NCBI GenBank assembly: GCA_023374045.1
Contig: CM041776.1
Coordinates: 280,177,999 to 280,241,998, forward strand
Length of the DNA stretch: 64,000 bases
Source of the DNA: Limonium bicolor
Lineage: Eukaryota > Streptophyta > Magnoliopsida > Caryophyllales > Plumbaginaceae
Reading direction: 5' to 3'
The notes beneath the pieces are model-generated. The model was not told the DNA's origin. It saw only the letters and a list, made by a program, of their open reading frames with translations, and made no database searches. Positions 20,398 to 31,871 of the stretch are shown here, piece by piece (positions within the stretch are counted from its first letter, which is position 1; every line of letters starts with the position of its first letter). The position numbers were made by a program, and so were the translations under genes.

Positions 20398-22288
20398 ACA
20401 TGTTCGGACCATTTAAAAAATTATGGAAAAAATGTTTAGCTGTGTCATCAATGACTTCAAGCTGAAGATCACTCTTATCAAAAAAAAGAGAAATTGTTCG
20501 GTGGTAAGGCCGAGACTCGTGTAGCCCATATATTGTTGACCTTTGAATACGTGTATGCAAAGGTTAAGGACACAGTAAATGTTTTTTTAAACACTTGGAA
20601 GCTGTCAAAAAAATATTTGGAAAAAGTTTTTTTTATCTTTTGGGAGTTACCGTATTTGCGCCATCTGCCTGTTAGACACTGTTTGGATATCATGCACATA
20701 ATAAAGAACATCAGTGAGGTAGTGAGCGGGGCTTTGCTTAACATACGAAGCAAAACAAAAGACGGTTTGAAAGTGAGGAAAGACATGCAAGCCATGGGTG
20801 TACGAGAAGAGTTACACCCACAAGAGAATGGGAAACGAATATACCTTCCTCCTGCATGCTATACTCTTTCAAAGAATGAAAATTTTAGCTTTTGTAAATG
20901 TTTGCACTTAGTAAAAGTACCATCTTGGTACTCTTCAAACTGGAATAACATAGTATCAATAAAGGATTTTAAGTTATTAGGCATGAATTCACACGATTAT
21001 CATGTATTAATGTTACATCTTCCAGTTATGATTCGAGGAATATTGCTAGATAGCGTCAGAAATGCTTTAACCCGATTATTTTTCTTCTTCAATGCTGTTT
21101 GCTTTAAGGTCTTTGATGCCAACTTTCTCAATGATCTACAATTTGAAATTGTAGTCACATTATGTCAACTTGAGATGTTTTTTCTACCATTTTTTGACAC
21201 AATGGTGCACTTAATATTCCACATTGTTCAAGAGATCCAATTTTGAGGTCCGGTCTACTTATGATCCATGTACCTTTTTGAACGATATAGGGGCATTCTG
21301 AAGAGTAGAATGAAAAATAGATCTCGACTGGAAGGGAGCATAATTGAAACGATAACGACTGAGGAACTCACGTAATTTTTTACAGATTATTTGAAGGAAG
21401 CGGGGACAATTGATATTCCAAAACTATGACACTAGGGAAGATTTAAGGGTAAAAGTGTCATTGGTACAAGGATTATGCAAGTTCCACGCCATCTTACTCA
21501 CCTAGCACATCTGTTTGTGTTACAACATGTTGAGGTCTTGAAGCTTTCTTTAACACCCATATGGCTGATTTAATACAACATAATCCCACCAAAGACCATC
21601 TTTGGCTGCAAAAGAACAAAATCGAGTGTTTGTGCAATGGTTCAAAGATCTTGAGTATGAACTAGCTACATCAAATCTAGAAGACGTTAGTGAACATATT
21701 AGATGTTTAGCAGTTGGACCTGAAACTAATGTTATATCGTTTGAAGTAACATTAATGGATATACATACTACACTGCACGCCAAGATGCTAAGTCAACAAA
21801 CTAGAATGATCGGGTAAAAATAAAAGCTGCAGTCACTACAAACCAAATCGGTAACCGATCCCAACCATTAAGCAGCTTAATTGGTATGATGGTGTTATCG
21901 GGGACATTTAAGAACTAGATTACCACATTCATTCTATTCTAGTGTCCCACACTAATGGGTAGACAATTGACGTGGATAACAAAATGATGGAGGACTCACT
22001 TTGGTTGATCTTTATGGCTATAAGAATGATCAATTTGTCCTAGGAAAGGATTATGACCAAGCGTGGTATGTTCAAGACCCAAAAGACTGTAGATGGCTTA
22101 TTGTTCTTCCAGGGAGAAGACCGGTTTTGATTGAAAATAAAAACAAGGACGATGATGATAATGAGATCATAGACAAAACAAACTTGTTTCCTACTGGATT
22201 GAGGGATTTGAATGATGATTTACAAAATGACTTGATTTACACAAGGCCAGACCATGACAAGGGTGTTTGGGTTGAAAATATAAAATGA
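20398..22288 (+). pseudogene. tnp2: TNP2 transposase of element A, C-terminal half
   Basis: This continues the gene interrupted at 15028. It reads CSDHLKNYGKNV, then LPYLRHLPVRHCLDIMHIIKN, GKRIYLPPACYTLSKNE, LLGMNSHDYHVLMLHLPVMI (DUF4218-type region), WFKDLEYELATSNLEDVSEH, DQFVLGKDYDQAWYVQDPKD (DUF4216-type region) and DHDKGVWVENIK with a stop at 22286. It parallels B1 along its length. Longest open piece is 20494-21246; stops and indels occur elsewhere, for example where the YMYPFERYMG motif should be (about 21260-21290). Confidence 0.93.
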
Positions 22289-22437
22289 TCTAATTTTTTG
22301 TATAAGGTATATATGTTCTAAGTTCGATACGTCAACCTTTTTTTATTTGTTGTAATGTCATCTCAACTATTTTTTATTGGTATGTTTAACGTTTATCTTT
22401 ATGTGTCTTGATCTAATGTTTTGTCTTTTTTTTCATA

Positions 22438-23031
22438 GTGGATGATCATCCGATGGACAATCCAGCTGGACAATTCCTCACGACTGGAGAAGCTAAGCCA
22501 CCACAACAGGAGAGACCAAATGGGTTACACATGGTTGTAAGAAGGCTTTGACAAAAATCCGCACAAGAGGCTAGGGTTGGCCTTTCATAGTAAACCAAAT
22601 AGCTAGAAACTACTCCGTCATCTAAAACTAAACCAAAAAGGTGGAGCCCCACAAGAGCGTTGAAGGCAAATAGAGGCCCCTCATGAATCTGGTGCAGTTC
22701 AATGAGTACCAGCAGTCCAACGAATAGCGGAAGAAGGATTTTATTACTTACGCAGGCCATCTGGTTAAGACGTACTGCAATATCAATCATGACTAGAGGC
22801 AGATGCCTCAAGCATTCAAAGACACCATATTTGATCGCCTTCAGCTATATGTTTATTTTAATAGTATGTTTGTTCTAAAATATAAGAGTTTCTCATTAGG
22901 TGTCACTAACCTAGTGTTCAAGTATGTAGGCTCGTTTCTGCGTAGATCCCGCTCTTAAGGATTGTGTGCTATAGGCAATGGATCCGCAGTTCCGGGACCA
23001 CAAGCATCTGCTCACCAAAAAGTATATATTT
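22438..23031 (+). pseudogene. second gene of element A, 5' part
   Basis: Begins DDHPMDNPAGQFLTTGEAKP, matching MDDHPIDDPIGRLISTGEPEP at the start of the B1 second gene. Its ATG (ATGGATGATCAC in B1) is GTGGATGATCAT here. The next exon includes MDPQFRDHKHLLTKKYI and is cut by B2 at 23031. Stops are frequent. The gene resumes at 41219. Confidence 0.85.
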
Positions 23032-23049
23032 CACTGCTGGAAAAAAGAA

Positions 23050-23345
23050 TAAATAACGCTTAAATTTGGCATTTAAGAACGTTTATTTAGCGTTGTTTAT
23101 TCGAGCGACGCAAATGCTAAAACATTTTAAATGACACTTTCAAAGCGTTCCTTATACTATCTTTAAAGAATGCTTATTTTTAAAGCGTTCTTTATAATGC
23201 GAGAACGATGGGAACATAAAAAACGCTTTATCATAACAAGCGTTCTTTATGCTCAGTCAAAAACAACGCTTATCACATATAAGCGCTTCTTATGATGGTT
23301 GGCGGGAGAGTTTAAAAGAACGCTTATATGGATAAGCGTTCTTTA
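23050..23345. repeat. left subterminal repeats of B2
   Basis: Repeated AACGCTT and AAGCGTTCTTTAT words in both orientations, followed by a TATATA run at 23343-23361. The counterpart at the right end is 40850-41195. Confidence 0.85.
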
Positions 23346-23754
23346 TATATATATATATATATTGTTTTTTTTTCAGAAATCTCTGTTCCAACAAATGCTA
23401 CAGATCGATATCATCACATCACAGATCAATTAATGCATTGTTGCATTTTCACTCTGCAGAAGCCATCACAACGACTGTAAAAAAGAAATTAAAATCTCTA
23501 CCAATTAAATTTACAGCATTCCAGGCCAATTGCATGCAACAAATCAGCCAGTATTAACAGAGAATGCCAGTATTAGTACCATAAACACATGCAGACAAAA
23601 TTTAATTACAGTTAAATCCAAACACAGAAGGAAGCTACTAAGTACTTATGTTGTAATTAAAGCAATCTGTAGAACTTTGATAATGCAGGAAACGTGTACT
23701 TGACATATATAATGCAACAGACTACATTTTTGTAGATGCAAATTGGTTGATCAG
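23346..23754. other. B2 3' flank of the second gene, no gene seen
   Basis: AT-rich, low in coding signal. It lies between the subterminal repeats and the stop codon of the second gene. Confidence 0.6.
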
Positions 23755-25031
23755 TCAGACATCTTCCAGTATTGCTTTCGTCCAGTAAGCGCACATGTGC
23801 TCCTTGACAAAATCTAGATCACCAGCTGAATAAGTACCTCCTTGTTTTTCAAAGAACCGAATAAGCTGCACCCAAGAATTATAAAAACAATTAAGTAACT
23901 TTTTCAATCCCTGCAGAAACAGTTAAATTACCAATTCAAACACAAAACTTATAACACATACTCCAGATTCATTACTGATTTTGTCGATGTGGGACACGAT
24001 GTCCACCATGTATCGCATCACAAAATAACCGCAACTGGTGCTATCCGGTTGCCTGGGACACTATTTTCAATAAAATTATATTATTATTATATATACACAC
24101 TAATATATACAAAATATATTTAAGTGTATATGCATATGAGTAAATAGAATGTTTTTTACCTTTTTAATATACTGTATTTCCAAAGGAAAATTCATCTGAT
24201 TGGCATTGACCATACCATCTCTAAAACCACTGAAATTAATTAAAACAAGCATTAATTTAAGTGACAAGTCATCAAAAAAGGTATAAAATTTTATTTTTTG
24301 AAATGAAAATATGCACAATTTACTTACTTTGTCAACAGAACAGAAATGGAGATGTTTCTCCTAATTCCACCAATAGGGTCAATCACTATACAGGATGATG
24401 AGAAGTAACAACACCAATTTAAACAACACAATGATTGCTACAAGTTTCAAACAACAACAAATCAACTTCAGCTTCGAAATATATATGAGTTAACATAAAA
24501 CAAGACAAAAGCATAAGGTGGTCAAGCACACTTACATCTGATGATATGGTATGAGCACAAATTTGCTATTCCTCTTTACCGCTACAATTATGCCATTGCG
24601 CATATGGCTCTGACACGCAACACCGTCTCTCATAGCTTCATCAGAAGACATGATTTGTGGACATAGGAAGGTGATCATATTTTCCAGTTTATTTCCCACC
24701 AGCCTCGATAGTAAGGGCCTTTGATGACAAAGGCATTAAATTAAAATTATATATACATAAAACTTACTATTAACTTTGAGAGAGAAAAAATGTGATACTT
24801 ACAAGCAGTAGGATTGAATCACCGAGATGTTCAGCATATCACCAAGCAGCAGCTCCTTGACATCGCTAATACTGATCAGCAACTCCTGGGGTTCTCCGCT
24901 GTGGAACAAAGACGCCGGAACCCTAAGGATGAACTCAATGAAATCATCACCCTTCCCGAGTATAAAGGCATATAAGATCTGCTGACGCTTTCCTAGTGTT
25001 TTCACCAAATTTTGGATAAGAATGAAATCGC
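23755..25031 (-). pseudogene. B2 second gene, 3' exons with Ulp1-like protease end
   Basis: The minus strand from 25031 reads LGKRQQILYAFILGKGDDFIEF, LENMITFLCPQIMSSDEAM, SKFVLIPYHQM, a piece IVIDPIGGIRRNISISVLL, then NANQMNFPLEIQYIK and the final exons CPRQPDSTSCGYFVMRYMVD and FFEKQGGTYSAGDL...ILEDV ending at 23755. QPDSTSCGYF is the Gln/Cys block of C48 (Ulp1/SUMO protease-like) peptidases. The block that should hold the catalytic His (HW) is degenerate. Exons alternate with GT-AG introns. The upstream exons are beyond the Tat-like insertion, from 33628. Confidence 0.8.
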
Positions 25032-26789
25032 TGTGAGCCTCGATTTTAAACCCTACCCTATGTGGATTAAAGTTGATTAGGATCTAATCGGGTTTTAGGT
25101 CCACTTATAGCCTAAGATTAATAACTATGTCATATAACAATAATTATTAAAACCTAAGCTAGCTCACTGGAACCTACTATGAGTCGCCACCTAATTTTGA
25201 CCTAGATTAAATTAGGAAAGGAGAGTTCGGGTTCGGGGGCTTGATATTCGACTTAATTAGGGTTCAATTACTTTCATTACCTCTAGAAGTCGTTTTTCCT
25301 CTACTTAGTTTAATTACGGCTTATTACGAGTCGTTTTTAACCTAAGTGCGCGCTTCTGTTTCTTTTTATTTTTTAGCATTTTTTGACTGAAAATAAAAGT
25401 GAAAGTTGAAATTACCTAAACTAGGGTTTCAGAGGCAGAATTAGGTCAAATTTTGTTTCCGTCCGTAGCCACGGACCTAGTGTCCGTAACCACGGACCCT
25501 AGTTAATCTATGTGAAAATAAAAGTCGAATTAAACAGAAAACAAAATTTTGAAAAGTCCGGGGCCACGGACAGGATGTCCGTAGGCCCGGACATAGTTTA
25601 ACAAAACCTAAATTTTTAAAATTTTAAAATCCCGCCGCCGTCCGTGGGTGTCCGTGGCCACGGACAACCCGTCCGTGGTCCCGGACCATAGGTCCGGGAT
25701 CCCGGACCACCCACGGACAGGGGTTTTATGGTGGTTCCCGAAGGTGTTTTCGGCTCAAAATTTATGCACGTGTAGCCTGAAAGGTGTACAATTCGTTAGT
25801 AATTGAAAGATTGCAGTTTGAAGTCGAATTATGTACGAAACTTGGTGAACAAGTAACAAGGCAGAAACAAAAGTAATTAACAATACAGAAGCGTAAAAAG
25901 GTTAGTTTGAACCCAAAATTTGACAGAGAGTCAATAAGGTCGTGGAGAGTTAGAAAAGTAGAATTGCAACCTGTTTTACCTTCGAATTTAGGAGGAATCT
26001 TCACGTCGGAATTCTTCGGAGGCCTCGTTGATGGCGGATCCAGAAGAACTTCGAACCCAGCTTCTGGCTCCTTGTGTTCTTGATGTTCTTCACGTTTTGG
26101 TGCTGTTTTGGTGGGGGTTTGATGATGGATGATGTTGTGGGAGTTGAAAAATGTGTTTGGTGTTGATTTTGGTGAGATTTCGGTGTTTGATCGTGGCTCT
26201 GGGGTTCAAAACGTGGAGAGAGAGAGACGGCTGCCTTCTTTGAGAGTCTAGGGTTCTTGAGGTTCTGATTTGATCATGGGATAAGGTTCCTTATATAGAC
26301 TTCCTTAAAGATAGAAAAATTCGGTAAAAACCGAGATTTACCGACGTTTTAGCTCAAGGGCTTCCAAAAGGAATTTGATTATGAAATTTCACACATGGGT
26401 AAAGGATGATAATTCTGATTTTTCTAAAGTGGAATCGATTTTTTGGATATTGGGATATTTTTTAAATTCAATTTCCCATCAGATTCAATCAGAAATTGCT
26501 AGAAAATTATTGGAAATTCGAAAAATCAAAATTCCAACGCCATTATGCTTCAAATGTCATCCTTTATCATGGGTTAAAATTTCAAAGCATTTTGAATTGA
26601 TTTGACCCTTATTTGGGGAGAGAGAGAAAGCCTATAGGGGGCTTAGGAGCCTTGAAAAATACGAAAGTGCCCCTGGAGATGACTAAGATGTCCCTAGTAC
26701 TCTGAAACGTGCCGATCGAACTGGGAACCCTTGCTACTAGCCTATTAGTAGAGACTTTCCTCCGGGGGGTTGAAATTTTGGGTATAACA
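25032..26789 (-). repeat. left (3') LTR of the Tat-like element
   Basis: TGTGAGCCTCG...GGTATAACA, 1758 bp. It includes CGGAC-based palindromes at about 25459-25722. Open frames inside it are incidental. Confidence 0.95.
25459..25722. repeat. CGGAC-type palindrome cluster in the Tat-like LTR
   Basis: Includes GTCCGTAGCCACGGACC, GTCCGTAACCACGGACC, GTCCGGGGCCACGGAC, GTCCGTGGCCACGGAC and GGTCCGGGATCCCGGACC. The cluster is repeated in the right LTR (32299-32562). Confidence 0.85.
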
Positions 26790-26806
26790 GATTGCCCCCC
26801 GTCAAC
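26790..26806 (-). other. polypurine tract of the Tat-like element
   Basis: On the minus strand GTTGACGGGGGGCAATC, directly before the 3' LTR. Confidence 0.8.
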
Positions 26807-26904
26807 TAGACTTTGTAATGGAAATGAAAAGGCTAGTTGATGCTTGAGTGATACCCCAAAATTTTGGATCTTAAAAGGTCCTTCGTGTAACTGAAATCCG
26901 ACAA

Positions 26905-27190
26905 GTTGTGTCGAGCTATTCTAAGGCGCTGACTACCTATGAGTAAAGTGGAAGGGTGTCGAGTGGTTCTAAGGCGTCGACCACATAAAGGTAATGATGA
27001 AGTAATGTCAGACTATTCTAAGGCGTCGACTACCTATAAGGATGATATGATGTCAAGCTATTCTAAGGCGTTGACTACCTATAAGGATGATATGATGTCA
27101 AGCTATTCTAAGGCGTTGACTACCTAAAATGATGATATGTTGTCGAGCTATTCTAAGGCGCTGACTACCTAAAGTGGAATAAAGTATGCC
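26905..27190. repeat. tandem repeat, 45-bp period, in the 3' part of the Tat-like element
   Basis: About six copies of a unit containing GCTATTCTAAGGCGTTGACTAC then ATAAGGATGATATGAT; exact 45-bp spacing is seen between 27052, 27097 and 27142. It lies just inside the 3' LTR on the minus-strand element, where Tat-lineage elements are known to carry variable tandem repeats. Confidence 0.9.
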
Positions 27191-27484
27191 GAACATTCTA
27201 AGGTGTCGGGAACCTGTAATGCAAATGTAGATGTCATGCAGAAGAAGATGATATGATATGCTGATGATGCTGATGATATTGATGATGATGCTCGGATGCT
27301 TCTGGGGACCGAAACCCGTGCCAATGCTCCTGGCTGGACCCAATGTGGACTTATTGCCATCGCCCCCCAAGCCGGTGTGCAGGGATAACTTCTAGATTAC
27401 CAAGGGGACTTATTGCCACTGCCCACTAGTTGTTTCTCCCAAGAAGTTGACATGAAGATGGGGACTTATTGCCTCTGCCCCGTC

Positions 27485-27880
27485 AACTTAGATCACGCTC
27501 TGTCTCGTACTTGTCTCGCACTGAAGATGATACTGGGTCTCGTACTGGTCTCGCACTGGATGATGACGATAGGTCTCGCACTGATGAAGATGATAGGTCT
27601 CGCACTGATGAAGATGATGGGTCTCGCACTGATGAAGATGACGGGTCTCGCACTGATGAAGATGATGGTCTCGCACTGATGAAGATGCTTGGTCTCGCAC
27701 TGAAGTCTCGCACTAAATGGATGAAGAAAAAGCTGGATTCTGCACTGATTCTGGGTCGCGCACTGAATGAAGATGTCTTGTACTAAAGTCTTGAAAATGA
27801 TGGGTCTCGCACTGAATGAAGATGCTAGGTCTCGTACTGAATGAGGAAACTGCAGGGCCTCGCACTGTTTTGGGTCTCGA
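27485..27880. repeat. tandem repeat, 24-bp period, in the Tat-like element
   Basis: Repeats of GGTCTCGCACTGATGAAGAT plus four bases, perfectly spaced by 24 bp around 27571-27670 and degenerating to both sides. The long overlapping open frames here are produced by the repeat. Confidence 0.9.
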
Positions 27881-28144
27881 ACTAAAAAATGAGTTAGGAA
27901 GATAATGGTCTCGTGCAAATGGTAAAAACTGATCACTGGAGTGCCAAACATGGCAATGATGATAAGATGTATGCAATCAAAATATATGAAAGATACTCGT
28001 TCAAAACAGGAATTTGTTGGAAAAGGTGCCAAACGTGGCAGTGTTTGAAGAAAATTCTGTTTACTGAAAAGGAAAATGAAATTATCATTTCGTGACCATA
28101 GATTTCGGACTTGTAATTTATCTCCTAGGAGATGAACATGCCAT

Positions 28145-28300
28145 CGGTGGGGTATGGTGTATGATGTAAAGGTAAGGGCTTATGTGGGCCTGTGTAGTGG
28201 TTTGGGCTTGTGTGGTGTATGGTGTGAAAGTAAGGGCTTATGTGGGCTTGTGGTGTTTGATGTGCAGGTAAGGGCTTTTGTGGGCCTGTGGTGGAATGGT
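28145..28300. repeat. short degenerate tandem repeat in the Tat-like element
   Basis: Three copies of a unit of about 55-60 bp containing GGTAAGGGCTTATGTGGGCCTGTG. It is the third repeat array in this element. Confidence 0.75.
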
Positions 28301-28739
28301 GGTGGTGACGTTTGAGCTTTGGGTTTCAATTGGTGTTGTCATAGCAATTGTTGGAACCAACAATTGCCCCCGGTATTTTCCCTTAAGACAATCTGAGCTA
28401 GAGTTCATGGCAATCGATCGTTCCGATCGATTGCCCCCAGTATTTTCTTTTATTAAACGTGCGAACAAGTCTCACCCTCACAGGGTCGAGGCTTATGCTT
28501 TGATGTGGTGCTCCCTAACCTACACTCGATGTGGTCGGTGTTTGCACTCATTTCTCGCTCATGGTCATAACTTCTAAACCATTGAATTCAATATTTGATG
28601 GATTTACGCATTTGATCTGTTACTTTCACGTGATTGGACACATAACTATCAAGTCGGAAGTCTTTAAAGCTTATAACGTGGCCATAGGGTGTGATGAAAG
28701 ACGACGGGATCATGGAGGGATATTTGAGGTATGTGGAGC

Positions 28740-29150
28740 TTAAATGGGTGACCAAAGCTGCAACTTGCGTCTTCTCTCGGATTCATCTTCCTTGTCCTGA
28801 AGTCGTCTGGCTGCTTCATGTTGACGTTGTTTTCGAGCTTCTGGACCTGGACTTTTGAAGTTGTCCTTTGCACCATTTCTCTTTTCGTCATTTAGATTTT
28901 CTCGAGGCACTTCGGGTTTGCCTGTTGTTTTATCCTTTCTTGGCTTTGCCTTCGGGGTTCTTGTGTTTCCCGGTTTTGGGCTTCGAGAGCTGTTTTGATG
29001 TGAGCTCTTTTGATCCTGTGTCACTCTGGGACCATTTACGGATCACTTCGTCATGCTGATAGCGGCATCGCTTCTTCGGACTGATGATAATGTTATCCGA
29101 GAGTCGGGCTCCTTGCTTCCTTTGGTCACCGGGTCGGGCATTCATCATTG
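28740..29150 (-). pseudogene. possible degenerate coding in the Tat-like element
   Basis: Two overlapping minus-strand frames of 94 and 72 codons are rich in Lys, Arg, Glu and Gln (for example GPEARKQRQHEAARRLQDKE). No domain is recognised. It could be remains of the gag-pol junction or chance. The stretches 27880-28145, 28300-28740 and 29150-29990 show nothing further that I recognise. Confidence 0.3.
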
Positions 29151-29995
29151 GCTGGGTTATTTTGTGGTGTTCATATTATCGAAAAGGGATATATGAAAGG
29201 CTCAGCGGGGGTGCCTAGGGTTTAATGTCAGGGTTCACAAGTTTTTGGCTATGTGGTGCTGTACCTAGGTGCTTCGTCATTCCTGATAGTTGTGTATCCG
29301 CTCTTTGTTACTTTTCGCAGATCTAAGAGTAAATTTACAAATTATCTCCTTCGGTCAGAGTTATGCCGTTTTCCTCACCTTTGAATGTGGTCTCGCCGGA
29401 GTCGTGTAAAAATGACACGCTCGTTCACTCATGGTTTTTCCGCTCAAGACACTCTCGTGAATTTCACTCAGAGACTAGTTCACACGTTTAAACAAAAGAT
29501 TCGAAGACAATGATTCTAAACTCAGATTGCCCCCAGTACTGATTTGGGGTTCGTGACAACAGTTTGATAGATGTCGACTTTGAACCTCTTTGTGGATTGT
29601 TTGTATATTATGTGGTGGGTTGTGGTGTTTGGTTAGGCATGTTCAAATTTTTAGAAACAAGAGACAAGTCGTTCCATTGCATAGTCAGAAAATGATTACT
29701 TCGTGATCCTTGAAAGACGTGAGTACTCTTTTTTCTTTTTTTAAGTTTTTTTTTGAATAAATGAATGATGCTTTGTACAAAAATTATGAAAAACGAACTA
29801 TGTTTTATTCGACAAAAAGAATAATGTTGAAAATTACAAACTCAGGAAAACTACCAAGAATGATCAAGGAACTAACTACTACAAAAGTTGAAAGACGACT
29901 AATCAAAGAAAAGAAATGCATTTAATGAGATAAACCCTAAAACAACATTTCTGATGACGCTTGGGCACGTGTGCTCTGCGCTCTCCACCACGTTC

Positions 29996-30643
29996 TCAGA
30001 ATTGGAGCCCTTGGTCAATCAGATCCTGGATTCTGTGTTGTAAGGCTCTGCAGTGGTCAGTGTCGTGACCGGGCAGCTGATGAAAGTGACAAAATTGATT
30101 AAGATCCTTCCCCAAATGAGTAGTTCCTGGCCTCAGGGCGAGCGGTTGCATCGGATATCTTCCCCGAAGCTCTTCAAGTGCTTGTCTTGGTGTTCGGCCG
30201 ATGTCTGTAAACTCTCTCTGTCGAGAACTCCGTCGGGATGGCTCTACTGTCCCAACGCTCCAACCATGTCCTCTTGACTGTCGATTGCTGTCTTCCTCAT
30301 GTTGCCTGGTCCTCTTACGGGTGCAGCTTTGGATGCAAGTTGCTGCTCCTGGTTGTCTGATCACTTTCCTGAGTTCTGTAGAAATTTCTTTGACATTCCC
30401 CTCCGATCCTCGAACCCTAATGGAGCCAACTTCAATGCAGTCATAAAGGGTGTTGAGAAGCCTGTCCACTAACTCATCCCGAGCTTGACGTTCGGACTCG
30501 AGGGAAAGAGCCTTTGCTTTCAACTCTTCGATAACAGCAACGTAGTTAGATTCCACGGCGTCGATGGCAGCACTATGCCTCTGCTCCATGGCTTCAATGG
30601 TGGCCATGTGCTTTTGTTCCAAAATTGTGAGCTGGGCTTCCAT
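29996..30643 (-). CDS. gag-like ORF of the Tat-like element
   Basis: 215 codons. Residues 1-70 are a probable coiled coil (EAQLTILEQKHMATIEAMEQ and onward, heptad-like). The middle is basic and Ser/Arg-rich (TRKRTRQHEEDSNRQSRG). Near the C-terminus CHFHQLPGHDTDHC (Cx2Hx4GHx4C) followed by RALQHRIQDLIDQGLQF matches the terminal knuckle of Tat/Ogre Gag proteins. The central capsid domain is missing, so this is a shortened Gag. It lies between primer site and repeats as expected. It may bind RNA, but function is inferred only from the knuckle. Confidence 0.7.
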   Translation of the reverse strand: MEAQLTILEQKHMATIEAMEQRHSAAIDAVESNYVAVIEELKAKALSLESERQARDELVDRLLNTLYDCIEVGSIRVRGSEGNVKEISTELRKVIRQPGAATCIQSCTRKRTRQHEEDSNRQSRGHGWSVGTVEPSRRSSRQREFTDIGRTPRQALEELRGRYPMQPLALRPGTTHLGKDLNQFCHFHQLPGHDTDHCRALQHRIQDLIDQGLQF

Positions 30644-31849
30644 GTCGATTGGACCGTACTTAGGACTCGAGTCTACCTGTGTCCAAGGTGTCCATTATTA
30701 GTTAACAAAAGGAAGTGGGCTGAAACATGATGCTTCACAAGATAGATCGAAACAGACTTAGGCTGAAAGCAAGTGGGCCAGGATACCCAGAGAATGAGGT
30801 GTTTGGGCTGGAGTATCTTATGAATTGGAACTTGGGCTGAAATCTAGACAGATGGCTTTGATTGGGCCTGAGAGGTGGCACCTAGACCTAGGGTTTGGGG
30901 CTAGGGCCCAAATAAGAAGTTTACCTAGTCTAGAGTGAGCCCCTGGGCCGGAGTGTGTTTGGGCATGGAGTAAAGCGCATGGGCTGGAATGGTCCCTAAA
31001 CCACAGATGGGCCTAACTTTCTTTGGGCCAGAGAAGATGGTTTCTAAAAAGATTTTATTTTTCAGAACTTGTGGGTTATTTCAAGTTCAGGTGGATTTCT
31101 TTTTTTTTTTTTTTTTTTTGGGCCTAGAACTAATTGGATAATTCAAATTGGGCCCGAAGAGAAACCACCTAGTTCTAAGCTTTTGGGCCGAAGCCCGAAT
31201 AACTCACATATTAAACCAAACAAGACCTCTGGGCCGCAAACAAGTAGAGCCGCTAGTTAAGTTGGGCTAGGTTAATGTAGGAGAAGTTCCTATCAATTTC
31301 TAGGCTGGGTAACGGGCCGATCATGCAAGCAAACAAGGCCCACACAAATTCAATATGTCCTCACTTGACGGTTAAATCAATTTGGGTATGGACCGATCCG
31401 GAGAGGTGCTTGGGGCTTGGGCCCAGGTCACCACAAAGGAATAGGGCTTGCACGCTATTCTCTTTGGGCTTCCCCACTTTTTTCACATCACCTGAAGGTG
31501 TGCGTCTGCGGCCGGGTCTTTGACTGACCAAACAATGGGCTGGGTAAGGACACTGCCAGGAAAACGCTTGGGGCTAAAGCCCAGGTATTAAGGGGATGTG
31601 GTTAGACGACATCCTCCTCTTTTCCCCCGCTTATTCACATCACCTAAAAGGTGTGAGTCCCTGACAGGGGACCCTCAAACGGGTCCCGGGATGAAATCGG
31701 TTTAGGTGGACCCTCGCTCTCATATGATGCAAGGTGCATAAAATTAAAGTGCGCACGAAAGTAAACAACAAAGTAACAGAGCCATAAACAAACATTTTTC
31801 GAGTTAAGCCCTCTTTCTTAAAATTAAACAAGTTAAAATTAAGAGTTTT
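30644..31849 (-). other. 5' leader of the Tat-like element
   Basis: This non-coding stretch is rich in GGGCC/GGCCC words (TTGGGCCTG, GGGCTGG), with a T run at about 31090-31119. It lies between gag and the primer site. No gene seen. Confidence 0.7.
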
Positions 31850-31868
31850 GTCCCCAGCAGAGTCGCCA
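31850..31868 (-). other. primer binding site of the Tat-like element (tRNA-Arg)
   Basis: On the minus strand TGGCGACTCTGCTGGGGAC, complementary to a tRNA ending CCCAGCAGAGTCGCCA, close to plant tRNA-Arg. It is three bases from the LTR. Confidence 0.85.
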
Positions 31869-31871
31869 GTC

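Noticed and set aside
20494..21246. 250-codon plus-strand ORF as an independent host gene
   Set aside because: It aligns by eye with TNP2 of B1 and is the longest open piece of the decayed TNP2 of element A.
27469..28032. Overlapping ORFs of 70-179 codons on both strands
   Set aside because: They are translations of the 24-bp tandem repeat, which lacks stops in several frames.
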